A stretch of DNA of 64,000 nucleotides from Skermanella aerolata KACC 11604 (lineage in GTDB: Bacteria > Pseudomonadota > Alphaproteobacteria > Azospirillales > Azospirillaceae). The first letter of the stretch is position 1, and every line of letters starts with the position of its first letter. The stretch covers positions 124,001-188,000 of the forward strand of contig NZ_AVFK01000006.1 in the NCBI RefSeq assembly GCF_000936425.1, read 5' to 3'. Below are positions 1 to 8,472 of this stretch, in pieces. The notes below the pieces were generated by a model. It was not told where the DNA came from and made no database searches. It saw nothing but the letters and a program-made list of their open reading frames with translations. The position numbers and the translations under genes are program-made.

Positions 1-1
1 C

Positions 2-442
2 CTCAAGGGCGACTGGAACGCTGCGGAAACAACGGCGGCGCGGTTCGCCATCAACACCACCGCCGGCCTTGGCGGCGTCTACGACAAGGCGAAGGACTAT
101 GGCCTCGATCCCCGCAAGGCCACCCTGGACGAGGTCTTCTGTCATTACGGCATCGGCCCCGGCGCCTATGTCGTGCTGCCGGTGCTGGGTCCGTCGTCGG
201 TCCGCGACGCGACCGGGCGGGTGCTAACGATCATGGCGCAATACGCGGTGCTTGGGGTGATGCTCGTTCCCTACCGCATTGCGGATGTCACGCTGCAATA
301 CATCGCGGTCAGGGACGACCTGCGCTCCGTGGAGCGGCAGGCTCTCGACGCCTATGCGGCGGAGCGCAGCGTGTTCATGCAACTCCAGAAGCTTTCCTGC
401 GGCGAACGGCTCGACGTCGAGTCGCGGCTGTTCTTTCAGTAA
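2..442 (+). CDS. MlaA/VacJ-family lipoprotein, 3' part (5' end outside the window)
   Basis: The frame is open from the window edge and ends at 442, so only the last 146 residues are seen. They carry the family signature: RFxINTTAGLGG near the start, then a run with GPGAYVVLPVLGPSSVRD, as in MlaA/VacJ proteins. MlaA is an outer-membrane lipoprotein that, with porins, removes mislocalised phospholipids from the outer leaflet and passes them to periplasmic MlaC. The signal peptide and lipobox would lie upstream of the window. The next gene starts 18 bp downstream on the same strand. An MlaF-MlaE-like ABC fusion lies at 14045-15598 in the same neighbourhood, which supports a lipid-transport role. 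Family call is secure; the substrate is inferred. Confidence 0.85.
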   Translation, partial: LKGDWNAAETTAARFAINTTAGLGGVYDKAKDYGLDPRKATLDEVFCHYGIGPGAYVVLPVLGPSSVRDATGRVLTIMAQYAVLGVMLVPYRIADVTLQYIAVRDDLRSVERQALDAYAAERSVFMQLQKLSCGERLDVESRLFFQ

Positions 443-460
443 GGCAGGGCAGCGGGCGCG

Positions 461-871
461 ATGTTCAGCTATCCCGGAATCATCGTAAGATGGCTGATCG
501 CGATGTTCATCGTCTTCGCGACCTTCAATCCGTCGGGCTATTCCTATGTCCATTGGGTCCTGAGCGACAACAAGGAGCCATGGTCTCTCAAGATCCTGAC
601 CGGCATCGTCCTCGGCAGCATCGTCGCGACGTTCTTCCTGGCGACCAGGCGATCACTGGGCGTCAGGGGGATGATCGCGACTGCCGGCCTGCTGGCGGCC
701 GCGACCTGGACGCTGATCGACCTGGGCCTGCTTCGCGATCTCTCGAACGGCGCCTACGTCACGATCGTACTGGTTGCCGTCGCGAGCGTCCTGGCGCTCG
801 GCGTATCATGGTCGAGCCTGACTTTGCGGATGTCGGGACAGGTCGACTCGAACGACGTGACGCTCCGGTAA
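461..871 (+). CDS. Small integral membrane protein, DUF6524-like (copy 1)
   Basis: 136 residues with about four hydrophobic helices and an early TFNPSGYSY motif just after the first helix. The same NPSGYS motif and topology recur in the protein at 1347-1790, so the two are paralogues. I place both in the DUF6524-type family from memory of that motif. No catalytic residues are visible and function is unknown. The gene follows the MlaA-like gene by 18 bp and is probably co-transcribed with it. The ATG at 461 is preceded by AAGG-rich sequence. Confidence 0.7.
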   Translation: MFSYPGIIVRWLIAMFIVFATFNPSGYSYVHWVLSDNKEPWSLKILTGIVLGSIVATFFLATRRSLGVRGMIATAGLLAAATWTLIDLGLLRDLSNGAYVTIVLVAVASVLALGVSWSSLTLRMSGQVDSNDVTLR

Positions 872-878
872 GTCCGAG

Positions 879-1223
879 TCACCGGGGAATGCCATGGTCC
901 ATCAGCTCTTCGATGCGCTCGACGATCCGGAAGAACGGCCGGTTGTCCACGAGGCTCATGATGACAGCGTTCTCCGCCAGCATGTCGGCGAGGTTGTTGC
1001 CGGTCATGGCCGGGCTTCCGGGATACGAGAACCGGATGTACCGGAAGAACATCATGGGGACGTCCAACTCTATGCTGGAAATCTGGTCGACCCGCACGGT
1101 CCGCTCGACGAAACCGCCTTCCAGGCCGAAAAGGGTGATGAGATAACCGAACCAGCCACCCCGCAGGATGCGCAGACGGTTTCCCTCCAGTTCGAGGTAA
1201 CCGCCGAAACCGCGCGCGACCAT
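879..1223 (-). CDS. Small protein with a PH-like fold pattern, unknown function
   Basis: 114 residues from the ATG at 1223, which has GAAGGGG just upstream; an in-frame ATG at 1259 has no such site. The sequence alternates short beta-strand-like stretches and ends in a helix with IVERIEELMDHG. The order (RLRILRGGW..., then a VRVDQISSIEL strand, then a strand with IRFSYPG) recalls bacterial PH-like domains of the DUF4429 kind, which sit at membranes, but the match is only a pattern. It lies convergent with the DUF6524-like gene and between the two DUF6524-like copies. There is no signal peptide or transmembrane helix, so it is probably cytoplasmic. Confidence 0.6.
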   Translation of the reverse strand: MVARGFGGYLELEGNRLRILRGGWFGYLITLFGLEGGFVERTVRVDQISSIELDVPMMFFRYIRFSYPGSPAMTGNNLADMLAENAVIMSLVDNRPFFRIVERIEELMDHGIPR

Positions 1224-1346
1224 GACAGCCCCTTCACCCTTGTCCACAGCAGCTCCCATGCGCCGATATCCAGCCCTTGCCGCCGATTATAGCCTCATGC
1301 GGTTCCAAGGGCAGTGGGCTAATACGAAAGATTGGAGATATCGCCC

Positions 1347-1790
1347 GTGAGCGGCGGCGGCCATCAGCATGCCAGCATCGGTCCGGGCGGACTGGTCGTC
1401 CGCCTGCTGCTGGTGGAGACCGGGACGCTGGCGACCTGGAATCCCTCCGGCTATTCCCTGCTCGGCTGGCTGACGATCGACGACGGCTGGAGCATAGCCC
1501 TGAAGTTCGCCTTTCTGGTTGCGGCGCTGGTGCTGGCCGGCTGGGGGGCGCTGACTTCCCTGGCGGCGCTTGGCCGCGGCGGCATCGCGGTAGCCGCGCT
1601 CATGCTGGCGGTCCTGACCTGGATGATCGTGGAGCAGTTTCCGCCGGACCAGCGGCTGACGGTGCTGTCATGGTGGCTGCCTGTTTCCGTCGGTATCTTG
1701 GCCACCGGCGGTATCGTCTGGGCCTCGACCGTGACCCGGCTGACCGGGCAAAGCCAAAAACGCTACATCTCGGGCTACAAGAGCCGCTGA
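1347..1790 (+). CDS. Small integral membrane protein, DUF6524-like (copy 2)
   Basis: 147 residues. The GTG at 1347 is chosen because GGAGA stands eight bases upstream; a TTG at 1332 is in frame but has no site. The protein has four hydrophobic helices and a TWNPSGYSLLGW motif matching TFNPSGYSYVHW in the protein at 461-871, so this is a diverged paralogue. The family resembles DUF6524. Function is unknown; it probably sits in the inner membrane. The tail is basic (QKRYISGYKSR), consistent with a cytoplasmic C-terminus. It converges on the membrane-protein gene at 1833-2429. Confidence 0.65.
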   Translation: MSGGGHQHASIGPGGLVVRLLLVETGTLATWNPSGYSLLGWLTIDDGWSIALKFAFLVAALVLAGWGALTSLAALGRGGIAVAALMLAVLTWMIVEQFPPDQRLTVLSWWLPVSVGILATGGIVWASTVTRLTGQSQKRYISGYKSR

Positions 1791-1832
1791 TCCGGGAAGC
1801 CTGCTCGGGAGGCACCGGTTCGGGATGACGGT

Positions 1833-2429
1833 TCAGTGATGCTTGGCGTAGCGGCGCTTCTGGTAGATCGCGGCGGCCAGCAAGAACACCCAGAAATTGA
1901 GCATATGCGCTACCCAGAGGATCAGCGAGACCAGGTAGATCGTCAGGAACGCCGTGGCCAGCGACAGAATCGGGATCGCCAGGAAGACGCGTGCCAGATC
2001 GGTATCCCGAGCGGTGATCAGGGCGACGGCACCGGCCAGTACAAGCAAGGCACCCGACACGAGCATGAGGTTGCCGAGCAGCGGGTCCGGCAATCCGGCA
2101 AAGGCACCGAGAGCCAGATCGATCAGGCGGTAACCGGCCGGGTCGGCCCTGCCGGCCAGGAAATCCAGCGCCGACATGTTCCAGAAGCTCGACTTGTCGA
2201 ACAGGAGGGTCAGGTCGTAAACCGTCCCGTCGTCCCGGTCGTACAAGGCGCCGATACCGAGCATCAGTCCTGCCGATTTAGGAAGCACCGAGAGCGCGGG
2301 GATGCGGAAGAAGAGATGGGGGGCGAGCATGTGCAGGACCCCGTCGGACACGCTCAGCACCGCCACCGGCAGCAGCAGGGCGACCACGGTCAGCAGAGCC
2401 GGAAGGACTGTCGAAAGATCTTCGACCAT
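1833..2429 (-). CDS. Integral membrane protein of unknown function
   Basis: 198 residues with four clear hydrophobic helices: one at the N-terminus, one near residue 125, and two in the last third. A roughly 60-residue loop containing GALYDRDDGTVYDL follows the first helix and is probably periplasmic. The C-terminus is basic (YQKRRYAKHH). I do not recognise the family. It is the last gene of a three-gene minus-strand operon, six bases downstream of the SH3-domain gene, so it probably works with that secreted protein and the coiled-coil anchor. Confidence 0.65.
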   Translation of the reverse strand: MVEDLSTVLPALLTVVALLLPVAVLSVSDGVLHMLAPHLFFRIPALSVLPKSAGLMLGIGALYDRDDGTVYDLTLLFDKSSFWNMSALDFLAGRADPAGYRLIDLALGAFAGLPDPLLGNLMLVSGALLVLAGAVALITARDTDLARVFLAIPILSLATAFLTIYLVSLILWVAHMLNFWVFLLAAAIYQKRRYAKHH

Positions 2430-2435
2430 GCCCGG

Positions 2436-3062
2436 TCAGTTGCCGACGATGCGCGCGAACAGCTCGCGGACGCTCGCGATCGCCACGTCCAGGCGGGTCG
2501 GCGGCGGCTGAAGCCGGACGACGGCGGGACCGTCCGCTTCCGGCAGCCGCGCCTGGATGTCGGAAAGCTGGCGTCCGGTACGCTCGAAACCCTCCCGCGA
2601 CAGTTGGGCCTGCTGGTCGAGATCGACCCGCATTCCGCTCAGCGTCTCTTCGACGGCGCGGAGTCGGTCGTCGATCGTTCGGGTGGCGGACATACCGGCC
2701 GCCGGTATCTCCGCCGCTTGCGATCCCGACGCGACGGACGAAACGAGTTCGGCGAAAACATAGCCAAACAACCGTCCGTCGCGCGACACGGCGACCCAGG
2801 GAAGTCCCGTCACGACGCCCGGCGACTCGAGGATCGTCCCCGGCTCCACCGTCGCGAGCACAGCCGCCGACCTTGACGGCTCCGCCCGGAGATTGACCCT
2901 GCCGTTCGCCCGGAGGGCCGGCGGCCCGGCCTCCAGCGGGGGCCGGGCAGATGCGGCTTCCCGTTCCACCGCGGTCCGGGATGCCGCGGCGGCCGGAAAG
3001 GCCGCCGGAGCCGTCAGGGCAAGGGCCGCGAGCGCGGCGATGCGGATACGGCTCCGCCGCAT
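2436..3062 (-). CDS. Secreted bacterial SH3-domain protein with C-terminal coiled coil
   Basis: 208 residues. A signal peptide (basic MRRSRIR, then an alanine-rich core ending near AAAS) predicts export. Residues about 50-110 look like an SH3b/SH3_3 domain: VNLRAEPSRSAAVLATVEPGT, then a PWVAVSRDGRLFGYV segment. SH3b domains commonly bind peptidoglycan or mediate periplasmic contacts. Residues 125-175 form a heptad-rich helix. The start overlaps the stop of the upstream gene as TGATG, showing translational coupling. Its place between a membrane-anchored coiled coil and a polytopic membrane protein suggests a periplasmic linker in one complex. Confidence 0.75.
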   Translation of the reverse strand: MRRSRIRIAALAALALTAPAAFPAAAASRTAVEREAASARPPLEAGPPALRANGRVNLRAEPSRSAAVLATVEPGTILESPGVVTGLPWVAVSRDGRLFGYVFAELVSSVASGSQAAEIPAAGMSATRTIDDRLRAVEETLSGMRVDLDQQAQLSREGFERTGRQLSDIQARLPEADGPAVVRLQPPPTRLDVAIASVRELFARIVGN

Positions 3063-3997
3063 CAGGTCTTATCCGCTTGCCGCACCACGACCAGCGCATC
3101 GTTGAGCTTGCGCAGGGACTGCTCGAACGCCAGACGGGCCTTGGCGTGGACCAGCCAGTCGGCCACCGCCGGCTGCTGCCGGAGATCGCTGGAGAGAGCT
3201 ATGCGGATCGCCGAGGCCAGATCGGAATCGACCGACCGGTATGCGTCGCGCAAAGAGGCGGCCGGGCTCTGCTGGTTGAGCGGAAGGCCCAGCGTCTCGC
3301 CGACATCGGTCACGGTGCGGTTGATGAAAGTCTGCACGGTATGGACGGTGGTCTGCGGATGCGGCGCCGCCGTTTCCTCGATCCGGCCGGCGATGCGGCT
3401 AAGGTCGGACTTCAGGTTCTGGCGGGAGATGGCGCCGCCGGGTATCGCCGCTCCCAGTTCGGCCGCGGCGGCGGTCGCCTCGGGAATGCTGGCCGCCAGC
3501 GTGACGAGGCGGCCGATTTCGTTCTGGGTCAGGGCGGCGCCCGAGGTGGCGCTGCTCATCGCACGGACCACCATGTCGGCGGCGGCGACCCGCGCCAGCG
3601 CGCCGAGGCTGGCTTCGACCTGGGAGATCCGCTTGTCGAGCGCGTCGGCCCGAACCGGCAGGGCGGCGCCGGCCGACAATTCGGTGCGGAGCGCCGCCAC
3701 TTCGCCGGACAGCTTGTCGAAGGAAACCGCCGCATCCTTGGACGCGGCGTTCGCCGCTTTGACCGATGCCGTGAGCGCCGACGCCGCGGCAGCCGACTCG
3801 CGAACGGCGGGCTGGACCCGCGTCAGCATCCAGCCGGTGGAACCGATCGACGCCGCAAGGGCGATGAAGGACAGGAAAACGGCCACGGTCGATCCGCCGC
3901 CGGACTTCGCGGGCCGGCTTGCCGCCGGCTCGCGGGGGGCCGGCTCCGGGGAGGCCGGGTCACGCTGAGGCACATTGTCATCGGATTCGTCAGCCAT
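3062..3997 (-). CDS. Membrane-anchored periplasmic coiled-coil protein, mitofilin-like architecture
   Basis: 311 residues from the ATG at 3997, which follows GGAGAG; a TTG at 4009 is less likely. The layout is an acidic proline-rich cytoplasmic tail (residues 1-35), one transmembrane helix (36-58), an alanine-rich coiled coil (60-150) and a helical C-terminal region. This is the architecture of Mic60/mitofilin proteins and matches the neighbour at 4333-5709, but the C-terminal mitofilin signature is not clear here. It is the first gene of the minus-strand operon and is divergent from that neighbour, so the two probably share a control region. A periplasmic scaffold role is inferred. Confidence 0.65.
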   Translation of the reverse strand: MADESDDNVPQRDPASPEPAPREPAASRPAKSGGGSTVAVFLSFIALAASIGSTGWMLTRVQPAVRESAAAASALTASVKAANAASKDAAVSFDKLSGEVAALRTELSAGAALPVRADALDKRISQVEASLGALARVAAADMVVRAMSSATSGAALTQNEIGRLVTLAASIPEATAAAAELGAAIPGGAISRQNLKSDLSRIAGRIEETAAPHPQTTVHTVQTFINRTVTDVGETLGLPLNQQSPAASLRDAYRSVDSDLASAIRIALSSDLRQQPAVADWLVHAKARLAFEQSLRKLNDALVVVRQADKT

Positions 3998-4332
3998 CGA
4001 TCTCTCCAATAAAACACAGCCTGTTACAGATCCAGGCAGCCCTAAAAAAACGATGCGGATCGGACACTATTCGGAATGACCCCGGCCGGGCTGTCCCGTG
4101 GAGGACCTGCCGCTGGGCCGTGGACGCGGACTAAGCGCCCCGCGAGGCGGTCCCTTTATCTTCCCCGGAAGATTGCCGCATACCCAAATTCGCATCGATA
4201 CTCACCGGTCCGTCGTCCTACCCCTCTCCGAAGGGTAAGCGATTTATACATCTAGTGTAATTCAAAAGAATTAGAGATAATATGAAGAAGATGGTTTCGC
4301 AACGTCGCTGCGGCCTCCGGCCTGGGGATTCA
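3998..4332. promoter_or_regulatory. Divergent intergenic control region
   Basis: About 335 bases separate the two divergent coiled-coil genes. The right half, from about 4235, is clearly AT-rich against its surroundings and contains a TAATTC-AAAA-GAATTA inverted repeat at 4258-4273. An in-frame ATG at 4282 would extend the right-hand gene by 17 codons. It was not preferred because GGGGA stands directly before the ATG at 4333. I could not assign -35/-10 boxes with confidence. Confidence 0.4.
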
Positions 4333-5709
4333 ATGAAGAGTTCGGATCAGATTTCTTCCGGCGATACGATGGAGCGCCCGCTGCCTGCAACGGCCGGCGA
4401 AACGGATACGGAGACGGCTTCCACCGTGCTCCGACCGGACATCGGAGTTATCGCCGAGACGCCTGAGCACCTGCGGGAAGAGATTCCGTATTCGCCTCCG
4501 CCGCCGGAATTCACCGCGCGGTCACGCGACCGGGGCAGTCTCGAAACGCCACTGCCCCGGCGTCCGAGTCGGGCACCGCTGCTGCTGTCGATGCTGGCAA
4601 TAAGCGTATCTGGGATTGCACTAGCCGGTCCGGCTGCCAAGCCTTGGGTTGAAAAACACCTTACCGTCCCACCCCATTATGCTTTCCTTCTGGGAGACTC
4701 GGGCATTGCGGAGCTGTCGGCGCGGACCGACGATGCCGAACGGCGCATGACGGCGGTCGCGGCCAGGGTGGACGCGATCGAAGCCGTGGGCGGCAACGTC
4801 AACGTCGCGGCATTGCGAATCGAGAGGCTGGAGCGCGCCGGATCGGCGGCGGACACCCGACTCGGCGAAATGGCGGCACGGCTCGATGCCCTGGCCGCAC
4901 GGCTCGATACCGGCGAAGCGCGCATCAATACGGCGGCTTCGCTGGCTCAGGTCGGCGAACGCGGCGCCGCCATCCAGGCGAGCCTCGGCGCGGTCGACGC
5001 GGAGCACGACAGGCGCATCGCGGAGCTGGAAGCGGCGCTGTCCTCCAGCCGGACCGATCTCACCGCGGCCCAGGCGGAACTGGGCGCCCTCGCGGGCCGG
5101 CTGAGCGAAGCGGCGCAGGCCGCCCAGGCAAGCACCGCGGCCGCCTTCGAGGAGCTTCGGCGGGCCGATCAGACCCGCTTGAAGACGACCCGGATGGCGC
5201 TCGCCGTCCAGCAGCTCGGCGCCAAACTCCAGACCTCGCGGCCGTTCGAGCGGGAAATCGACATCATCCGCCGGCTGACCGCCGGCAATCCAGCCTACGC
5301 CGAAACGGTCGCCGTACTCGGGCAGAGCGCCGGGACCGGCGTCGCGACGCTGAGCGAGCTGCGGGAGAGCTTCAACGCCCTGGTGGCTCCGCGCATCCTG
5401 ACGGCGGTTTCGGCGACCACCCAGCGCGGGTTGAGCGACCGGGTCGGATCGTGGCTCGAGTCGATCGCCGAGGCGGCCGGCGCCGAGTCGTCGCGCACCA
5501 CCTCGCCCGAGCAGCAAACCCTCGAAGCGACCGCCCGACGGCTTGCCGAGAGCGACCTGAAAGGAGCCGTCGAGCTGATTTCCCGCATGGGAGCGCCCGC
5601 CAGCATCGTCGCCCGCCGCTGGCTTCTCGAAGCCAGCGGCCGTCTGGCCGTCGACGATGCGACGGCCACCCTCCTCACCCTTACCCTCGATCCGATGATC
5701 GAGGGATGA
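4333..5709 (+). CDS. Second mitofilin/Mic60-like protein
   Basis: 458 residues. The cytoplasmic N-terminus (1-79) is rich in Pro, Glu and Thr; one transmembrane helix spans about 80-100. A long coiled coil (120-280) follows, and a C-terminal helical domain (about 298-458) matches the mitofilin domain of the protein at 26746-28503. Shared landmarks are LQTSRPFEREI against LQSSRPFSGEL, a GVATLSEL against GIPTEAQL block, and a final ARRWLLEASGRLA against AKPWIEDAKARLA. Mic60 bends membranes and tethers inner to outer membrane in mitochondria and in alphaproteobacteria. Finding a second copy here, next to Mla-like genes, is unusual. The next gene starts 32 bases downstream. Confidence 0.75.
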   Translation: MKSSDQISSGDTMERPLPATAGETDTETASTVLRPDIGVIAETPEHLREEIPYSPPPPEFTARSRDRGSLETPLPRRPSRAPLLLSMLAISVSGIALAGPAAKPWVEKHLTVPPHYAFLLGDSGIAELSARTDDAERRMTAVAARVDAIEAVGGNVNVAALRIERLERAGSAADTRLGEMAARLDALAARLDTGEARINTAASLAQVGERGAAIQASLGAVDAEHDRRIAELEAALSSSRTDLTAAQAELGALAGRLSEAAQAAQASTAAAFEELRRADQTRLKTTRMALAVQQLGAKLQTSRPFEREIDIIRRLTAGNPAYAETVAVLGQSAGTGVATLSELRESFNALVAPRILTAVSATTQRGLSDRVGSWLESIAEAAGAESSRTTSPEQQTLEATARRLAESDLKGAVELISRMGAPASIVARRWLLEASGRLAVDDATATLLTLTLDPMIEG

Positions 5710-5741
5710 CCGCCCCCGCGACACGCCCAAGGAACGACGAC

Positions 5742-6203
5742 ATGAGAACATGCGCCTTCACCGCTGCCGCCCTTATAATGACGATCAGCCTTGCCCAGCC
5801 AGCATCGGCGCAGGACGGCGGTCCTTCGGCAATGCCGGCGACGCCGGTGCCGGGCATCGAGTCCCCCGCTCCGGCACCGCTGCCCGCTCCGGCCTATCCG
5901 GCCGCCGATACGAGTGCTGCCAGCAACCGCCTGCTCGCCATCGGGCTGGGCGCCCTGGGGGGTGTCGTCGCCTTCAATCTGGCGACCGGCGGCTTGTCCG
6001 CATTGCCGCTGATCGGTGGCGGAACCGCTGCTACCGGCACCCTGTCGGCCAGTGAAGGCGCCGTCGCGATCAGCCGTGTCTATGCGGTGTCGAGTTCACT
6101 CGCCGGCGCCTTGTTCGCCGACTGGCTGACATCGCCCGAGTCGGTTGCGCCGGTGCGCTCCGGCAAGATCTCCACGGCGGTCGCCTATCGCGTCATGCCA
6201 TAG
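5742..6203 (+). CDS. Small glycine-rich exported or membrane hairpin protein (paralogue 1)
   Basis: 153 residues from the ATG at 5742, which follows AAGGA. A signal peptide ends near PASAQD, then a Pro/Ala-rich linker (residues 25-60) precedes two hydrophobic segments. The first is glycine-rich (LLAIGLGALGGVVAFNLATGG) and is followed by LSALP; the second begins SRVYAVSSSLAGALFADWL. The same two-segment unit recurs in the proteins at 15756-16115 and, twice, at 16112-16771. The family is unknown to me. The glycine spacing suggests tightly packed membrane helices. It follows the second mitofilin-like gene by 32 bases. Confidence 0.7.
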   Translation: MRTCAFTAAALIMTISLAQPASAQDGGPSAMPATPVPGIESPAPAPLPAPAYPAADTSAASNRLLAIGLGALGGVVAFNLATGGLSALPLIGGGTAATGTLSASEGAVAISRVYAVSSSLAGALFADWLTSPESVAPVRSGKISTAVAYRVMP

Positions 6204-6205
6204 GA

Positions 6206-6235
6206 GGCATCGGCGCCGGGATCGGCGCCGATGCC
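6206..6235 (+). terminator. Strong stem-loop directly after the small hairpin-protein gene
   Basis: GGCATCGGCGCC (6206-6217) pairs perfectly with GGCGCCGATGCC (6224-6235), with one further G-C pair and a four-base loop. It begins three bases after the stop codon. No T-run follows, so it may act as a 3' stabiliser or a factor-assisted terminator rather than a classical intrinsic terminator. Confidence 0.5.
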
Positions 6236-6404
6236 GGCAGCAGGTGAACCGCCCGGACGCTTCAGGATCGAAGCGTCCACCTTCCGCACGCTCGTCATAG
6301 GCTGATTTATTTACTTCTTTGCGGGTAACTTTCACGGGAGCCCGCATCGAACGCAATCCGCTCTTATCCGAGTCGATCAAGTCCCGATCTGATCAGGTGG
6401 CCGC

Positions 6405-7460
6405 ATGGACTTCATTACGTTTCCTCTCATCGCGATCCTGTCGATTTTCGGCCTCGGTCTTTATACCGGGTACGACAGCATCGTGTTCGATCCGATCTCC
6501 TCTCCGAAATGGGCGCAGGAGCAAGGCTACAGCCCCCGGGTCCTGACCCGCCAGCTGACGGACGAGATCCGTGCGGTCCGGGTGGGCGCCGGCTCACGGC
6601 TTCGCAGCATCGACCTCGGCAACGAGGACAAGGACGAGTCGCTTGCCGAGATCGGCGAGTATTTCGAGATCCAGGTGCTGGTCAACGCCGCCCGTAAATA
6701 TGTCGGCGTCGTCAAGATGACCATCTCCGGCGAGCTGTTCGACGTCGATGACGAGCATGTCATGCTGCGCATCCGGATCACCGACCGGGCCGGCAAGGTC
6801 CGGAGCAACCAGTTCACGGGAGCGCGGACCGATCTCCCCCTGCTGCTCAAGCAGGCCGGGTTCGAGACCGTGAAGACGGTCGATCCCTATATAGCGGCTC
6901 TGTATGTCCGGGCCACGGAACAGAAGAGCGCGTCCGCCGACTTCGCCAAGACCTACGAGATGATCGAGCATTGCTTCAGCGCGATGCCCGAGAGCGAGCA
7001 GCCGCTGATCTTCAATCTCTGGGGCCGGACGCTGTTCCTTCAGAAGAAGTATGAGGAAGCGATTGCCATATTCGGGCGTGCGACCGAACTCGACCCGACG
7101 CTGTCGCTGCCCTACCTCAACATCGGCCAGTCGCTGAACCGGCTCAACCGGCCGCTGGAAGCGCTGGACATGCTGGAAATCGCCGGCCGGCTGGAGCCCA
7201 ACGCTGTTATGATCCGCGAGGAGCGGGCAACGGCCTATGAGGCGATGGGCCGGCCTGAGGACGCCATCGCGGAACTCTCCCTCGGGACTGAACTGGCGCC
7301 TGACAATCCCACCCTCCACGCGCGCCTGGGCCGCCTGCTGATGGCATCCGGACGGACCGACGAAGCCTCCGCCGCCCTGCGCAAGGCGCTCCGTCTGGCT
7401 CCTACCGACCGGTCGATCAGCGGCGATCTTGAGAAAGCGATGAAGCCGAGGCAGACTTGA
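6405..7460 (+). CDS. Membrane-anchored TPR protein
   Basis: 351 residues. One hydrophobic helix occupies residues 1-20, followed by an alpha/beta region (about 40-180) of unknown family. Tetratricopeptide repeats then cover about residues 200-340 (for example NLWGRTLFLQKKYEEAIAIF, LNIGQSLNRLNRPLEALDM). TPR arrays bind protein partners, so a scaffolding or assembly role is likely. AGGTGG stands before the ATG at 6405. The stop overlaps the next start as TGATG, which marks the beginning of a tightly packed operon. Confidence 0.75.
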   Translation: MDFITFPLIAILSIFGLGLYTGYDSIVFDPISSPKWAQEQGYSPRVLTRQLTDEIRAVRVGAGSRLRSIDLGNEDKDESLAEIGEYFEIQVLVNAARKYVGVVKMTISGELFDVDDEHVMLRIRITDRAGKVRSNQFTGARTDLPLLLKQAGFETVKTVDPYIAALYVRATEQKSASADFAKTYEMIEHCFSAMPESEQPLIFNLWGRTLFLQKKYEEAIAIFGRATELDPTLSLPYLNIGQSLNRLNRPLEALDMLEIAGRLEPNAVMIREERATAYEAMGRPEDAIAELSLGTELAPDNPTLHARLGRLLMASGRTDEASAALRKALRLAPTDRSISGDLEKAMKPRQT

Positions 7461-8425
7461 TGCCGGTCCGCGTCCTGGCCGCGGCCATGTTCGCGGTATC
7501 GTCCCTGCCTGCGGAAGCGGCGGTCACACTGCTGGGCGGCGGGCCGCCCGGCTCTATCGCCGAAGCGATCGCCGCCGCCGTTCCCGGCGCCCTTCCGGCC
7601 GGCCACCCGGTGGTCGTCGAGAAGCCGGCGCCCGACGCAAGTCCGCTCGATGCTCTGGAGCACGGCCGGGCAGCAGCAGCCGTGCTCCACGGCGACATAT
7701 TCCGGAACGCGGCCAAGCGGTCGTCCGCCATTGCCGATCTCGAGTACTTTCCGCTTCGCCGTGCCTGCTTCGTCCTGCTCGTCCCGATCGACTCGGCGGC
7801 CGACGCCTCCGCCCTGCTGGCGGCGTCGGCCGCCCCTTCCGGCGGGACCATCGATATCGGCAGCGCCGGATCGCTCACCGCCGGCAGCTGGGCGGTGCTT
7901 TCGGCTGCCTATCCGCCGCTCGCCTCGATCAGGACCGAGACGCGCGGGGGCATGCGGGCGGTTGCGCGCCTGCTCAACCAGCAGGTCTCGGCGGTATTGC
8001 TCTCCAGCCTCGAGATCGTGCCGGGCGACGTCTCGACCAATGCCGTGATCGACGGTCTGGCCCGGATGATCCCCCTGGGCGACGAAGCGCTCTGGCAGGC
8101 CGCCGACGCCGCCGGTCTCGGCTACCAGCGCCGCCAGCTGACGATCGAGGATGCCAAGGACGGCGGCCCGAAGCTCACGGACGAGGCGTTGTGTACCGAC
8201 CTGGGCATTGCCGTTTCCGATGCCGCATCGCCCGGCATCTCCGAAGCCATAGCGGCCGCCGCGAGCGAAAAGCGCCTGTCGGGCGATGCACGATCGCTGG
8301 TGGACAGCATGTACGACCTTTGGTCGATCTCCGTCTCCGAAGCCGCCGGTGCGATCGGTTGGGCTTTGAAGAAGGGCGGGCAAGCCGCCCAGGAAATCGC
8401 CCCTCGCTGGTTCGCAAGACCCTGA
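7460..8425 (+). CDS. Exported periplasmic-binding-like protein (TAXI-type resemblance)
   Basis: 321 residues from the ATG at 7460, coupled to the upstream stop as TGATG. A signal peptide ends near PAEAAV. The mature protein begins with VTLLGGGPPGSIAEAIAAAV, like the first strand and glycine loop of TAXI-type TRAP solute receptors, and it keeps an alternating two-lobe strand/helix pattern (RRACFVLLVPIDS, then a GTIDIGSAGSLTAGS loop). Overall identity to that family is not obvious. No TRAP membrane subunits lie nearby, so if it binds a ligand it probably serves the cluster's ABC protein or acts as a sensor. Confidence 0.55.
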   Translation: MPVRVLAAAMFAVSSLPAEAAVTLLGGGPPGSIAEAIAAAVPGALPAGHPVVVEKPAPDASPLDALEHGRAAAAVLHGDIFRNAAKRSSAIADLEYFPLRRACFVLLVPIDSAADASALLAASAAPSGGTIDIGSAGSLTAGSWAVLSAAYPPLASIRTETRGGMRAVARLLNQQVSAVLLSSLEIVPGDVSTNAVIDGLARMIPLGDEALWQAADAAGLGYQRRQLTIEDAKDGGPKLTDEALCTDLGIAVSDAASPGISEAIAAAASEKRLSGDARSLVDSMYDLWSISVSEAAGAIGWALKKGGQAAQEIAPRWFARP

Positions 8426-8472
8426 CCGGCTGACCCAGTTTGACCAGCCCCAAGAAATCACAGGACCCGTCG

